From an uncultured Marinoscillum sp. (GTDB lineage Bacteria > Bacteroidota > Bacteroidia > Cytophagales > MED-G16), in NCBI GenBank assembly GCA_902626505.1, contig CACOFQ010000004.1:51333-115332 (forward strand): a stretch of DNA of 64,000 bases. Direction: 5' to 3'. The notes beneath the pieces are model-generated. The model did not search any database. It was not told where the DNA came from and saw only the letters and a list, made by a program, of their open reading frames with translations. Within the stretch, counting starts at the first letter, position 1. Each line of letters opens with the position of its first letter. The translations under genes and the position numbers were made by a program. Of the stretch, positions 1 to 9,823 are shown one piece after another.

Positions 1-769
1 CTACACAAGCTCCAACGGGATCAATTCTATCATCATATGACTCAACACAAATTTTAGCTCTTTCACCTGGTTCTCTTACAACCTTTTTTATTGTTATTAA
101 GCCATCACTAATTTCTGGGACTTCATTTTCAAAAAGTTTTTCAAGAAAAACTGGACTAGTTCTTGAAAGCGTAATTTTTGGATTTCCTCTAAACATTTCA
201 ACACTAGAAATTACTCCACGTAATGTATCTCCTTTTCTATACTTGTCCTTGTAAATTTGTTCATTTCTTGGGAGAGAAATTTCATTACCCTCACCATCTA
301 CTAATAATACTTCTCTGCTTAGTATTTGATAAATTTCGCCAGATATAATTTCACCAACTAAATCGTCATATTTGCTAATTATTACTTCTTTTTCTAAATC
401 TTTTACCCTTTGGATTAAAGTTTGTTTTGCTAAAATAACAGCTCTTCTACCAAAATCTTCAATTTTAATTTCTTCTGCAACCTCGTCACCAACTTCAAAA
501 TCTTTTTCGATTTTTTTAGCATCAGATAATTTTATCTTATCAAAATCCCATATATCTTCAGAGTTATCATCAACTATTTCTCTAAATCTCATTATTTCTA
601 AATCACCTTTATCTGCATTAATTACAATATCAAAATTTTCATCATGTTCAAATCTTTTTTTAATCATTGCTCTAAAAACGTCCTGCAAAATTCTGATCAT
701 TGTAGGTCTATCAACGTTCTTTTGCTTAGCAAATTCTGTGAAAGTTTGTATTAGTACTTTTGTTTCCAT
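1..769 (-). CDS. nusA: Transcription termination/antitermination factor NusA (5' part, runs off window)
   Basis: This gene is not in the ORF track because its 3' end lies outside the window. The reverse strand from 769 reads METKVLIQTFTEF, then an N-terminal NusA domain and the start of the S1 domain (VGEIISGEIYQI, REVLLVDGEGNEISLPRNEQ) and the KH region (ITLSRTSP, EVPEISDGLITIKKVVREPGERAK). NusA binds RNA polymerase and modulates pausing, termination and antitermination. About 256 codons are present. The ATG at 769 is the only start consistent with NusA's usual N-terminus. A Bacteroidota-type promoter and a terminator-like hairpin lie directly upstream. rimP, often found upstream of nusA, is not here; the neighbour is divergent cysS. 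Confidence 0.93.
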   Translation of the reverse strand, partial: METKVLIQTFTEFAKQKNVDRPTMIRILQDVFRAMIKKRFEHDENFDIVINADKGDLEIMRFREIVDDNSEDIWDFDKIKLSDAKKIEKDFEVGDEVAEEIKIEDFGRRAVILAKQTLIQRVKDLEKEVIISKYDDLVGEIISGEIYQILSREVLLVDGEGNEISLPRNEQIYKDKYRKGDTLRGVISSVEMFRGNPKITLSRTSPVFLEKLFENEVPEISDGLITIKKVVREPGERAKICVESYDDRIDPVGACV

Positions 770-780
770 AATATTTTTCA

Positions 781-804
781 AAAAAAATGGGGACAAATGT
801 CCCC
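781..804 (-). terminator. Terminator-like hairpin in the nusA leader (possible attenuator)
   Basis: On the minus strand the leader contains GGGGACATTTGTCCCC, a perfect inverted repeat of 6-7 bp, followed by A and a run of seven T, then 11 bases before the nusA ATG. This is the shape of an intrinsic terminator. It sits downstream of the predicted nusA start site and no other minus-strand gene precedes it, so it would act within the nusA transcript. Attenuation or autoregulation by NusA is inference. Confidence 0.6.
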
Positions 805-825
805 GCTTCCAATTAAATTAGTACG

Positions 826-856
826 CAAACTTAACTTTTTTTAAGTAGAAGACAAA
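826..856 (-). promoter_or_regulatory. Promoter of nusA
   Basis: On the minus strand the sequence reads TTTG, 19 bp, TAAGTTTG, a full match to the Bacteroidota housekeeping promoter (TTTG at -33, TAnnTTTG at -7). The predicted start is near 821, giving a leader of about 50 nt. It lies between the divergent genes cysS and nusA, and its -33 element overlaps the probable cysS upstream region. Confidence 0.7.
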
Positions 857-884
857 TTTTGATATAAAAAAGGTACAAATAATA

Positions 885-2345
885 ATGAGTGATTCTTTAA
901 TGCTTTTTAATTCACTTGGTAAAAAAAAGGAAGTTTTTTTTACAAATAAAAAAAAGGAAGTTTCTATGTATGTGTGTGGCCCAACAGTATATGACTTATT
1001 ACATATTGGCAATTTTAGAGGTCCAATTTTTTTTAATTTCTTTAGGAATTTTTTAGAGTATAAAGGATATAAAGTAATATACGTTTATAACTATACGGAC
1101 ATAGATGATAAAATAATAAATAGATCTAGTGAAGAAAATATTTCAACTTATGAACTTTCAGAAAAATATATAAATGAATTTGAAAGTGATTATGCCTCTC
1201 TAAAAATCAAAAAACCATCTTTTACTCCAAAATGCACTGATCATATAGATGATATAATTGATTTTATAAATGATTTAATTGAAAAAGGTTATGCTTATGT
1301 TTCTTCCAATAGCGTATTTTTTTCAATCCAAAAATTTAAAAGGTATGGAAAACTATCTGGAAAAAACACGGAAGACTTACTTGCAGGTCATAGGGTAAAT
1401 GTAAATGATAAAAAAGAAAATCCGTTAGATTTTGTTTTATGGAAACCATCATCAGGCAATGATCCAGGATGGGATTCTCCATGGGGATTTGGTAGGCCAG
1501 GATGGCATATAGAATGCTCTGCTATGTCTAGTAAATTACTTGGAGATCAAATAGATATACATGGTGGTGGTGTTGACTTGCTTTTCCCTCATCACGAAAA
1601 CGAAATTGCCCAATCAGAGTGCAGAAGCTCATGTACCTTTGCAAATTTTTGGGTACATAATAATTTAATAAATTTTGATAATCAAAAAATGTCTAAGTCT
1701 TTAGGGAATATTATTAAAGGTAGAGATTTCATACGTGATTATAATCCTGAAATATTTAAGTTTTTAATATTGAGCGTTCATTATAGGTCAATACTAAATT
1801 TTAATAAGAAAATCATTGATCAGACAATTGGGAATCTTATTAAAATTTATTCGGCTCTTCAACTGGCAAATACTATTATGTCTTCTGATTTAAATATCAA
1901 AGTTGATGTTAATTATAAAAATGAATTCATAAAATATAACAAAAAAATAGATGCTTTTTTAAATAATGATTTAAATACACCTGGTGTTTTTGGAGTTCTT
2001 TTTGATGTAATTAGAAAGTTTAATTTATTATCTGTTAACAAAAAAATAACTAGTGAAATTAAATTTTTTGTTGATAGCTTTTTGAAGTTAATTGATAAAG
2101 TTGGAACATTAATGGGTTTGTTTAATGAATCAAAATCTGATTTTATTATGGAACTTAATTTGCTTTTATTAAAATCTAAATCAATTACATTAATAGATAT
2201 TGAAAATCAAATTGACTTTAGGAATAAAGCTAGAGAATCAAAAAATTATGTTCTATCTGATAAGTTAAGAGATGAATTATTAGATAGAGGTATAGAATTA
2301 AAAGATAATCCTGACGGAACTACAAATTGGTCAGTAAAAATTTAG
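885..2345 (+). CDS. cysS: Cysteinyl-tRNA synthetase
   Basis: Class I aminoacyl-tRNA synthetase that charges tRNA-Cys with cysteine in the cytoplasm. The 486 residues match the family length. The HIGH-type motif appears as HIGN at residues 40-43, following the zinc-binding CGPT at 31. The KMSKS loop is intact near residue 266. Further family segments are GWHIECSAMS and GGGVDLLFPHHENE, which contribute zinc ligands. The start at 885 places the CGPTVYDLLHIG block at the normal distance from the N-terminus. The gene is divergent from nusA and convergent with the nfu gene, whose stop overlaps by 4 bp. Confidence 0.97.
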   Translation: MSDSLMLFNSLGKKKEVFFTNKKKEVSMYVCGPTVYDLLHIGNFRGPIFFNFFRNFLEYKGYKVIYVYNYTDIDDKIINRSSEENISTYELSEKYINEFESDYASLKIKKPSFTPKCTDHIDDIIDFINDLIEKGYAYVSSNSVFFSIQKFKRYGKLSGKNTEDLLAGHRVNVNDKKENPLDFVLWKPSSGNDPGWDSPWGFGRPGWHIECSAMSSKLLGDQIDIHGGGVDLLFPHHENEIAQSECRSSCTFANFWVHNNLINFDNQKMSKSLGNIIKGRDFIRDYNPEIFKFLILSVHYRSILNFNKKIIDQTIGNLIKIYSALQLANTIMSSDLNIKVDVNYKNEFIKYNKKIDAFLNNDLNTPGVFGVLFDVIRKFNLLSVNKKITSEIKFFVDSFLKLIDKVGTLMGLFNESKSDFIMELNLLLLKSKSITLIDIENQIDFRNKARESKNYVLSDKLRDELLDRGIELKDNPDGTTNWSVKI

Positions 2346-2905
2346 ACTCCTTCAGCTACTACTTCATTTACTTCTGGAATAAATCTTTTTAATAGCTTTT
2401 CTATTCCTCCTTTTAAAGTAATCATGGACGAAGGACATCCGCTACATGCACCTTGAAGAGACACTTTGACGACACCTTTATTAAATGATTCAAATTGAAT
2501 TGCTCCTCCATCTTGTTCTACTGCAGGTTTTATATATTCGTCTAATATTTCAATTATTTTATTATCTATTTCTTTATTAGATGATTTAATATTTTCTTTT
2601 TTATGATTTATTTCCACAACTGGCTTTCCTTCATCTAAATATTTTTTTATAAAATTTTTTAATTCTAATTTTATAGCATCCCAATGTACTTGATTGTTTT
2701 TTGTTATAGTTATAAAATTGCTCATTATAAAAACTCTTTCAACATAATCAAAATCAAATAGTTTTTTTGCAATTTCAGAGTCGGTAGCACTGTCAGCATC
2801 TGGATAATCTCTTATTATTTTATCTTTCAGAAGCATTTTATTTGCAACAAATTTTAATGAATTTGGATTAGGGTTAGCTTCTAAATATATACTTACGTTA
2901 TTCAT
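2342..2905 (-). CDS. NifU/Nfu-type iron-sulfur cluster scaffold or carrier protein
   Basis: The protein (187 aa from ATG 2905) begins MNNVSIYLEANPNPNSLKF, typical of the Nfu N-terminal domain. It ends with a NifU C-terminal domain carrying the cluster-binding CxxC in GACSGCPSS. Such proteins assemble or deliver Fe-S clusters to apo-enzymes. The ORF track start at 2968 would add 21 residues read from within the upstream transporter gene; 2905 is preferred because it restores the family N-terminus and overlaps the upstream stop by only 8 bp. It is the last gene of the batD-aroC-transporter-nfu run, implying co-transcription. Confidence 0.92.
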   Translation of the reverse strand: MNNVSIYLEANPNPNSLKFVANKMLLKDKIIRDYPDADSATDSEIAKKLFDFDYVERVFIMSNFITITKNNQVHWDAIKLELKNFIKKYLDEGKPVVEINHKKENIKSSNKEIDNKIIEILDEYIKPAVEQDGGAIQFESFNKGVVKVSLQGACSGCPSSMITLKGGIEKLLKRFIPEVNEVVAEGV

Positions 2906-4187
2906 CTTTAATAAATTTAATCTTTTCTCCTTCAGTTGATGCAACCACACTTGCAACAGTTGCATCACCTGTTACATTTACAACCGTTCTTAACATATCT
3001 AATGGCCTGTCAATTGCTATGATTAATGCTAAACCTTGCGGGTCAATACCTATTGCTCCAAGAACAATTACCAACATAATTAAACCAGCACCTGGTACAG
3101 CAGCAGCACCTATCGAAGATAAAGTTGCAGTTAAGACAATTGCAACTTGATCAACTAAAGTGAGGTCTTGACCAAAAGCTTGTGCAATAAAAACAGCAGA
3201 TATAGCTTGATGAATACTTGTTCCGTCCATATTAATTGTTGCACCTAAAGGGCACACAAAGCTTGTTACTTCATCTGATACATTTAAATTTTTTTCAACT
3301 CTTTTCATAGTTAATGGCAAAGTGGCTGCACTTGAGCTTGTAGAGAAAGCAAGCATTTGTGCTGGAAATATCGCTTTTAAAAATTTACTTAAAGGGACAC
3401 CGGTGTATGAATATATAATCAATGGATAAAATATAAAAACCATAAAGGTTAATCCAATAATAACAGTCAAGGCATAATATAATAATGGTGTTAATGTAGT
3501 AATAATATTATTTGGATCATCACCAGCTAAATCAACAATTAATCCTGCTAAAAGAGCAAATACTCCAATTGGAGCATATTCCATTATAATCTCAACAATT
3601 TTTATAATGATTTCATTTAGTCCATCAAATGCTTTTTTAATTGAGTTGGTTTTTGATGGAGAGGATAAAACAAGTGCAATACCAAATAAAACAGCAAAAA
3701 ATATTATTTGAAGCATGTTTTTATTATTGCTTGCTGAATAAAAAAAGTTGTCTGGGACAACATCAATCATCATTTGTAATGGTCCAGAATCTTCGACATT
3801 TTTTGCGCTTGATATTTTCATCGAGGCATCAGAAGCATACTTTTCTTTTAGTTCCAGTGTTTTTTCTTCAGGAAAATACTCTCCTGGCTGCAAAGTGTTA
3901 GCTAAAATTAAGGCTATTACAATAGCTGAAATTGTTGTAAGTACATAAATACCAAAGGTCTTTCCTCCTATTCTCGATAATTTAGAAGTATCTCTTAAAT
4001 TAGAAATTCCTGATACTAATGATACTAAGATTAATGGAACAGCAACTAGCTTTAGCATCTTTACAAATATTGTCCCAAAGGGCATTACCCAATCAGATAT
4101 ATAGTTTCCTATCCCAAGAAAAACAGATGAAACTCCTAGAATTAAACCTAAAATTAAACCTAAAATTATTTTTGAATGAAGAGCCAT
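2898..4187 (-). CDS. Dicarboxylate/amino acid:cation symporter (DAACS family, GltP/GltT-like)
   Basis: A 429-residue membrane transporter of the glutamate/aspartate/dicarboxylate family, which imports acidic substrates with sodium or protons. Visible hallmarks are the hydrophobic N-terminal helices, the serine-rich re-entrant hairpin FSTSSSAATLPLTM, and the substrate/cation motif NMDGTS in CPLGATINMDGTSI. The second hairpin is in the TLSSIGAAAVPGAG stretch and a conserved C-terminal block reads DRPLDMLRTVVNVTGD. Length and motif order are normal. The start is 2 bp after the aroC stop. Exact substrate (glutamate, aspartate, succinate or similar) cannot be told. Confidence 0.93.
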   Translation of the reverse strand: MALHSKIILGLILGLILGVSSVFLGIGNYISDWVMPFGTIFVKMLKLVAVPLILVSLVSGISNLRDTSKLSRIGGKTFGIYVLTTISAIVIALILANTLQPGEYFPEEKTLELKEKYASDASMKISSAKNVEDSGPLQMMIDVVPDNFFYSASNNKNMLQIIFFAVLFGIALVLSSPSKTNSIKKAFDGLNEIIIKIVEIIMEYAPIGVFALLAGLIVDLAGDDPNNIITTLTPLLYYALTVIIGLTFMVFIFYPLIIYSYTGVPLSKFLKAIFPAQMLAFSTSSSAATLPLTMKRVEKNLNVSDEVTSFVCPLGATINMDGTSIHQAISAVFIAQAFGQDLTLVDQVAIVLTATLSSIGAAAVPGAGLIMLVIVLGAIGIDPQGLALIIAIDRPLDMLRTVVNVTGDATVASVVASTEGEKIKFIKDE

Positions 4188-4189
4188 AC

Positions 4190-5257
4190 TTACTTATTAC
4201 TTTGCAAATATAAATCAACTAAAACATTTGCAGCCATCGATTCAACTATTGGAACTGCTCTAGGTACAACACATGGATCATGTCTGCCTTTTCCCTTTAC
4301 TACAATTTCTTTTTTTTCACAATCAATACTATTCTGATCTTTCATGATTGTTGAAACCGGCTTAAATGCAACATTAAAATAAATGTCTTCACCGTTACTT
4401 ATTCCACCTTGTATTCCACCAGAAAAATTTGTTTTGGTCGATACTTTATTATTGATTATACGAAATTGATCATTATGCTCAGATCCAAACATATCTGTCC
4501 CTTTAAATCCACTACCATATTCAAATCCTTTTACAGCGTTGATAGATAACATTGCTTTACCTAATTCTGCATGAAGCTTTGAAAATATAGGTTCTCCAAT
4601 TCCAACTGGACAACCAGAAACCACACATGTAATTACCCCTCCAACCGTATCTCTATTTTTTCTTGTGTTATCAATCAATGAAATAAACTTTTTTGCCATT
4701 TCATCATCAGGGCATCTTACAATATTATTTTCTATGTTCTCAAAATTTAGCTCTTTATATCTTTTTTTTAATTCTAATTTTCCAACTTTTGAAACATATG
4801 CATGTATCTCTATACCTATATTAGCTAATATTTTTTTAGATATTGCTCCGGCAGCTACCCAATTTGCAGTTTCTCTTGCAGAGCTTCTTCCTCCACCTCT
4901 GTGATCTCTATTTTTATATTTTTTATGGTATGTATAATCGGCATGTGATGGTCTAAATGATTTTGCAATATGATCATAATCACTACTTTTTTGATCTTTG
5001 TTATTTATAATCAAACTAATTGGGGCACCTGTTGTTTTACCTTTAAAAATGCCTGAAAGAATTTCAATTAAATCATTTTCTTTTCTTTGAGTAGTAATTT
5101 TAGATTGTCCTGGTTTTCTTCTTTCTAATTCATTTTGAATTTCATTCTTATCAATTTCTATTCCAGAGGGGCAACCATCAATTATTACACCTATAGCTTT
5201 TCCGTGTGACTCCCCATAAGTTGAAATTTTAAAAAGTTTCCCAAATGAATTACTCAT
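4190..5257 (-). CDS. aroC: Chorismate synthase
   Basis: Last step of the shikimate pathway: converts 5-enolpyruvylshikimate-3-phosphate to chorismate using reduced FMN. The 355 residues match the family. Signatures seen are GESHG near residue 15, [11 protein letters not shown], the block [29 protein letters not shown], and C-terminal [16 protein letters not shown]. The ATG overlaps the 3' end of the upstream BatD gene by 8 bp, suggesting translational coupling. Confidence 0.97.
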   Translation of the reverse strand: MSNSFGKLFKISTYGESHGKAIGVIIDGCPSGIEIDKNEIQNELERRKPGQSKITTQRKENDLIEILSGIFKGKTTGAPISLIINNKDQKSSDYDHIAKSFRPSHADYTYHKKYKNRDHRGGGRSSARETANWVAAGAISKKILANIGIEIHAYVSKVGKLELKKRYKELNFENIENNIVRCPDDEMAKKFISLIDNTRKNRDTVGGVITCVVSGCPVGIGEPIFSKLHAELGKAMLSINAVKGFEYGSGFKGTDMFGSEHNDQFRIINNKVSTKTNFSGGIQGGISNGEDIYFNVAFKPVSTIMKDQNSIDCEKKEIVVKGKGRHDPCVVPRAVPIVESMAANVLVDLYLQSNK

Positions 5258-6707
5258 ATTTTCTATATATTAAGAAAAAGCTAAATACAATAAATAAAGT
5301 TAAAGTAATAATATTTAGTATTTGAGTTATATCTTCCTGTTTTTTTATGTTTTCTAGTTGATTATCATTATAATTTAATAAATCTAATATGTCATTTTCT
5401 TTTTTATCAATTAAACTTTTAATTGTTTTGCTTTCTCCTTTTACATTTAAATTTATACTTGATTTAAGTGTGTCATATTTTTTTTTATATGGATCAAAAT
5501 ATATCCATTGGATTTTATTTGATAAATCATAATTTCCTGGTTCTGAAGGAACAGCATAATAATTAAACTTCTTTGAACCAAATACTTTGCCTTTTTCTCT
5601 CTGGATATTTTGTTGTGAGTTTGGAGGGTAAAAGTCAATTGTAGAAATTTCTATTTTAGGTTCATTTATTGCTGAAATGTTTCCTTCGCCAAATATTTCA
5701 AAATCATAATTTAAGCTTTCCCCAGTACTTATAGTTTTCAAATCTATCTTTTCTTTCATTCTATATTTACCAACTGAAATATTTTCTTGTAGTGGGTGAG
5801 GAGGTAAATTTTTAATTGATACTGATAATGGCTTAGAATAAAATTTTTCAAAATCTTCAATTTTGTTTCTGCCAAAAAAAGAGGGTCTTTTAGAAATTTT
5901 ATATTTTATAAGTTCTAATTCTAAAATTGGAAAGTTAATTTTCTCGTTATTTAACGGATAATAAGTTGCCTCAAATATTTTATACTGATTATACCTTTTA
6001 TTATTTAATACAACTGGTATACTACTTATATTCTCAATATTAAAATTCTCCTCCCAACAATTAGCTGGTTTTATCTTCTTAATTATCTCAGTTAGTTGTT
6101 TTCCAAGCTCATAAAATCTCATATCAGCAACATTATTCTCACTTACAAAGAATGACAAGGTAGTATTAAATCCTTCACCAACATATACGCTTTCTTTATC
6201 TGTTGATAAATTTAGAAATGCATCTGCCTCTATCTCATAAAATTCTTCATTATTTCTATCAAAGAAGTTATCAAAAGGGTCATCAAAGGGATCAAAAAAA
6301 TTATTAAATGGAGATTGTTTAGGGTCATCATATGAATTATCAACTTCAATTAATTTTCCATTAACATTAATATTTCGACCATTTACATTAATTGTAAAAC
6401 TTTCAATATCAAAGGTTCCAATTTCTGTTGAGATATAATTTTGAATAATACTTTGAGAGCTTGACATCTTACCATTTATAAAATTAGTTGAGCTTGAAGA
6501 TGATATCCCAGACTTTCTAAAGCCTTTAATTTCAGGGAATGGTCCATAATTTTTTATTTGTTCATTATTAACAGTTATTGTAATTTTTAAGGTATTTCCA
6601 ATGGATATTTTTTCAGGTGAAATATCTATTTTCACATTTTGCGAAAATGTAAGATATGGTACCTGAAAAATTAAAATGATAAAACAGAAAGAATAAGCTA
6701 ATTTCAT
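5250..6707 (-). CDS. batD: BatD family protein
   Basis: A 485-residue protein with a signal peptide (cleavage likely after TFSQ), beta-rich repeats and a single C-terminal membrane helix ([19 protein letters not shown]) with a short basic tail. The opening [22 protein letters not shown], the [18 protein letters not shown] segment and the central [16 protein letters not shown] are typical of Bacteroidota BatD ('oxygen tolerance'), normally encoded with BatA, BatB and BatC. Here it stands without them, leading the aroC operon. The role in Bat complexes is not well settled; the periplasmic, membrane-anchored location follows from the topology. Confidence 0.85.
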   Translation of the reverse strand: MKLAYSFCFIILIFQVPYLTFSQNVKIDISPEKISIGNTLKITITVNNEQIKNYGPFPEIKGFRKSGISSSSSTNFINGKMSSSQSIIQNYISTEIGTFDIESFTINVNGRNINVNGKLIEVDNSYDDPKQSPFNNFFDPFDDPFDNFFDRNNEEFYEIEADAFLNLSTDKESVYVGEGFNTTLSFFVSENNVADMRFYELGKQLTEIIKKIKPANCWEENFNIENISSIPVVLNNKRYNQYKIFEATYYPLNNEKINFPILELELIKYKISKRPSFFGRNKIEDFEKFYSKPLSVSIKNLPPHPLQENISVGKYRMKEKIDLKTISTGESLNYDFEIFGEGNISAINEPKIEISTIDFYPPNSQQNIQREKGKVFGSKKFNYYAVPSEPGNYDLSNKIQWIYFDPYKKKYDTLKSSINLNVKGESKTIKSLIDKKENDILDLLNYNDNQLENIKKQEDITQILNIITLTLFIVFSFFLIYRKYE

Positions 6708-6766
6708 TTTTAAATTTAATTAATAGGAAGAATAAGTTTCAAATAAAAAAATTAAAAAAAGTTAAA

Positions 6767-7684
6767 TTAATTTGCGGCTTTTATATTTCTAATAATACCT
6801 TCATATTTAGCTCTCTTAACTGCAGACCCCTCAAATATTTTATTAAATGTTTCTTCAGTTAACTCTATCCAATCTGTTTTTTTTAATGAACTTAATTCAT
6901 TTTTCGGATTAAAACTTTCCTCTTTATGAGGTTTAGAAAATTTATTCCATGGACAAACATCTTGACAAATATCACATCCAAAAATTGTATCATTAAGATT
7001 ATTTTTAAGTTCAGTTGGTATTTCTTTTTTATTTTCAATTGTAAGATAAGAAATGCATTTATTTGCATTTATAATTTGTGCAGATGTTATAGCATCTGTT
7101 GGACAAGCATCTATGCATTTTGTACATTTACCACACCTATTAGCTACTGGAGAGTCATATTCTAAGTCAAGGTCACAAATTATTTCAGCTAAAAAAAAAT
7201 AACTGCCTTTTTTCTCGTTTATAAGTAATGAGTTTTTTCCTATCCATCCTAAACCAGAAAGTTTAGCCCATGCTCTTTCATGAACAGGTGCTGAGTCAAC
7301 AAAAACTCTTCCTTCTACGTCTCCAATTTTTTCTTTAATAGATCTAAAGAGGATTTTTAATTTTTTTTTTATCACCTTATGGTAGTCTTTACCATAAGCA
7401 TACTTTGATATTATAAAATTGTTTTTTTTATCAATATTCTTTTTTGGATAATAATTATAGCTAAGAGATATTATTGATTTAGATCCTGGAACAAGTTTTC
7501 TGGGATCTAACCGTTTATCAAAATTTTTTTCTAAATAATTCATTGACCCTTGAAATCCTTTAGATAACCATTTTTCAAATTTATTTTCTTCTTCATGAAG
7601 GTGTCTTGCCTTTGATATTCCAACACTTGAAAACCCTAAATCTTTTGCTTTATTCTTTATGAATTTGGTATTTTCTTTAATCAT
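6767..7684 (-). CDS. queG: Epoxyqueuosine reductase QueG
   Basis: Catalyses the last step of queuosine biosynthesis, reducing epoxyqueuosine in tRNA with cobalamin and two [4Fe-4S] clusters. The 305 residues include both ferredoxin-like motifs: CGKCTKCIDACP (about residues 186-197) and CDICQDVCPWN (about 237-247). The segment VFVDSAPVHERAWAKLSGLGWIGKNSLLI is the QueG family block containing the catalytic aspartate. The start overlaps the end of ruvB by 8 bp, so the two are probably co-transcribed. It lacks the C-terminal HEAT repeats of longer homologues, normal for shorter QueG. Confidence 0.95.
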   Translation of the reverse strand: MIKENTKFIKNKAKDLGFSSVGISKARHLHEEENKFEKWLSKGFQGSMNYLEKNFDKRLDPRKLVPGSKSIISLSYNYYPKKNIDKKNNFIISKYAYGKDYHKVIKKKLKILFRSIKEKIGDVEGRVFVDSAPVHERAWAKLSGLGWIGKNSLLINEKKGSYFFLAEIICDLDLEYDSPVANRCGKCTKCIDACPTDAITSAQIINANKCISYLTIENKKEIPTELKNNLNDTIFGCDICQDVCPWNKFSKPHKEESFNPKNELSSLKKTDWIELTEETFNKIFEGSAVKRAKYEGIIRNIKAAN

Positions 7685-8708
7685 TGAATATCTGATTTTG
7701 ATAACCGCCTTTTGGGTCTATTCCTAAATGAGAAAAAGATAATTTTGTAGCCACTCTTCCTTTTTGAGTTCTTTTTATGTAGCCTTTTTGAACAAGAAAA
7801 GGCTCATAAACCTCTTCAATTGTATTTGCTTCTTCACCACAAGCAGTTGCTATTGTTTTTATTCCTACCGGGCCACCATTAAATTTATTTACAATTGCTT
7901 CAATTATTTTATTATCCATTTCATCCAATCCTTTCTTATCAATTTTTAATGCATCAAGGCTTTTCATGGTTATAGTTTTTGTTATATTTCCATCCCCTTC
8001 AACTTCAGCAAAGTCTCTAACTCTTCTTAATAAATTATTTAGTATTCTAGGTGTACCTCTGCTTCTTGTAGAAATTTCATTAGAAGCATTATCTTCAATT
8101 GGTATTTTTAATATTTCTGCAGATCTATTTACTATTTTTTTTAATATTTTTTTATTATAATATTCCAACCTAAAAATTATTGAAAATCTAGATCTAAGCG
8201 GAGCAGATAATAGCCCTGACCTAGTAGTAGCTCCGATCAAAGTAAATGGGTTTAATTTAATTTGAACAGATCTTGCACTTGGACCAGAATCAATCATAAG
8301 ATCAATCTTAAAATCCTCCATAGCTGAATATAAATATTCTTCAATTACTTTATTTAGTCTATGAATTTCATCGATAAATAAAACATCTCCCTCTTCAAGA
8401 TTTGTAAGAATTCCTGCTAAATCACCTGCTTTTTCAAGAACTGGTCCAGATGTCACCTTTAGATTAGTAGCTAATTCGGTAGCAATGATATGTGATAGAG
8501 TAGTTTTTCCAAGACCAGGTGGACCATGAAGTAATACATGGTCAAGAGGTTCGGATCTCTTCTTTGCAGCCTTCACAAATACTTGTATGTTTTTTAAAAT
8601 CTGATCTTGTCCAAAAAAATCATTAAATGATTTTGGTCTAAGAATATTTTCAAATTCTTTATCTTTAGAGTTAGAATTTTTATCTGAATTTAAATAGTCT
8701 TCTCTCAT
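7677..8708 (-). CDS. ruvB: Holliday junction branch migration helicase RuvB
   Basis: AAA+ ATPase motor that works with RuvA to move Holliday junctions in recombination and repair. The 343 residues match the family. Walker A is GPPGLGKTT, Walker B and its neighbourhood read DVLFIDEIHRLNK, the sensor region contains LIGATTRSGLLSAPLRSRF, and the C-terminal winged helix includes GGPVGIKTIA. The gene leads a two-gene unit with queG and is divergent from apbE with only 27 bp between them, so promoters must overlap the coding ends. Confidence 0.97.
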   Translation of the reverse strand: MREDYLNSDKNSNSKDKEFENILRPKSFNDFFGQDQILKNIQVFVKAAKKRSEPLDHVLLHGPPGLGKTTLSHIIATELATNLKVTSGPVLEKAGDLAGILTNLEEGDVLFIDEIHRLNKVIEEYLYSAMEDFKIDLMIDSGPSARSVQIKLNPFTLIGATTRSGLLSAPLRSRFSIIFRLEYYNKKILKKIVNRSAEILKIPIEDNASNEISTRSRGTPRILNNLLRRVRDFAEVEGDGNITKTITMKSLDALKIDKKGLDEMDNKIIEAIVNKFNGGPVGIKTIATACGEEANTIEEVYEPFLVQKGYIKRTQKGRVATKLSFSHLGIDPKGGYQNQIFND

Positions 8709-8735
8709 ACAACAGTTGCTAATTTAATTATTTTT

Positions 8736-9746
8736 ATGCGTCGTATATTAATCTCTTTAATTTTTGTTTTAATCATTATCATTTTTTTTCTTGATAGAAA
8801 AAATTTTAATGAGTATGAAATTTCAGGCAAAACAATGGGATCAATCGATTATAATATTAAATACATATCATATGAAAAAAAAATATTGAAAACAGATCTT
8901 GATTCAATTCTAATTGAATTCAATAAGACATTTTCCACCTACATTCCAAATTCAGAAATTTCTATAATAAACAATTCGATAGGCAAATCAAATGTAAGTA
9001 AAGAATTTGGGGAACTGTTTTCAATTAGTAAATTAATTCATTTACAAACCGATGGAATGTTTGATCCAACAGTTGGACCTTTAGTTAATAAATGGGGTTT
9101 TGGCCCACAGAGTATTGAAACTATACCTACTAAAAATGAAATTGATCAGATTATGCAATTTGTTGGATTTGATAAAATAATTTTTGAAAATGGATATATA
9201 AATAAAAAATTCAAAGAATCTTATATTGATTTCAGCTCTGTTGCAAAGGGATATGCTGTTGACATAATTCATTCGTATATTCAATCCAAAAATATTTTTA
9301 ATTCATATGTTGAGATTGGTGGTGAGGTTAGAGTTAGTGGAAAAAATAAGAATCAAAAAAATTGGGTATTAGGAATAAGAGAACCAAGATTTGACGATAA
9401 GATTGATTTATCTGCAATAGTATCTTTATCTAATATGGCACTTGCCACTTCCGGAAATTATTTAAATAATTATTATGTTGATGATAGTCTTTATTTTCAT
9501 ACTATTAATCCTAAAACTGGTTATCCCGCTTATACAAATATGTTAAGTGCATCTGTATTTTCTGAGACTTGTTTGGTTGCTGATGCTTATGCAACTGCAT
9601 TTATGGCTATGGATTTTAATGAATCAAAAAAAATATTAGAATCATCAAATAACTTGTTAGGATATTTTATTTATTTAGAAAAAGGAGAGATTAAAAGTTA
9701 TATATCTGATAAATTAAAGCCTAATATCACAATAAATCGTAAATAA
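8736..9746 (+). CDS. apbE: FAD:protein FMN transferase (ApbE family)
   Basis: ApbE enzymes attach FMN covalently to threonine in flavoproteins such as Na+-NQR and RNF subunits. The 336 residues begin with a hydrophobic N-terminal segment (about 1-20), consistent with export to the periplasmic face, but no lipobox cysteine is seen. Family motifs follow: SGKTMGS, MFDPTVGPLVNKWGFG, IDFSSVAKGYAVD, GGEVRVSG and HTINPKTGYPA, with the C-terminal ADAYATAFMAM. The gene is alone on the plus strand between ruvB and an SMP-30-like gene. Confidence 0.93.
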   Translation: MRRILISLIFVLIIIIFFLDRKNFNEYEISGKTMGSIDYNIKYISYEKKILKTDLDSILIEFNKTFSTYIPNSEISIINNSIGKSNVSKEFGELFSISKLIHLQTDGMFDPTVGPLVNKWGFGPQSIETIPTKNEIDQIMQFVGFDKIIFENGYINKKFKESYIDFSSVAKGYAVDIIHSYIQSKNIFNSYVEIGGEVRVSGKNKNQKNWVLGIREPRFDDKIDLSAIVSLSNMALATSGNYLNNYYVDDSLYFHTINPKTGYPAYTNMLSASVFSETCLVADAYATAFMAMDFNESKKILESSNNLLGYFIYLEKGEIKSYISDKLKPNITINRK

Positions 9747-9823
9747 ACTTAATATTATTAATTTGATAATTTTTTATAAGATCTGTTTTTTTCTAATAGA
9801 ATCATTTTCAAAACATTGGGTAA

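Noticed and set aside
372-821. 149-codon plus-strand ORF
   Set aside because: Serine-rich shadow of nusA read on the opposite strand.
6708-6766. Promoter for the batD operon
   Set aside because: No TAnnTTTG or clear -33 element was found in the gap after queG; nothing to support a position.
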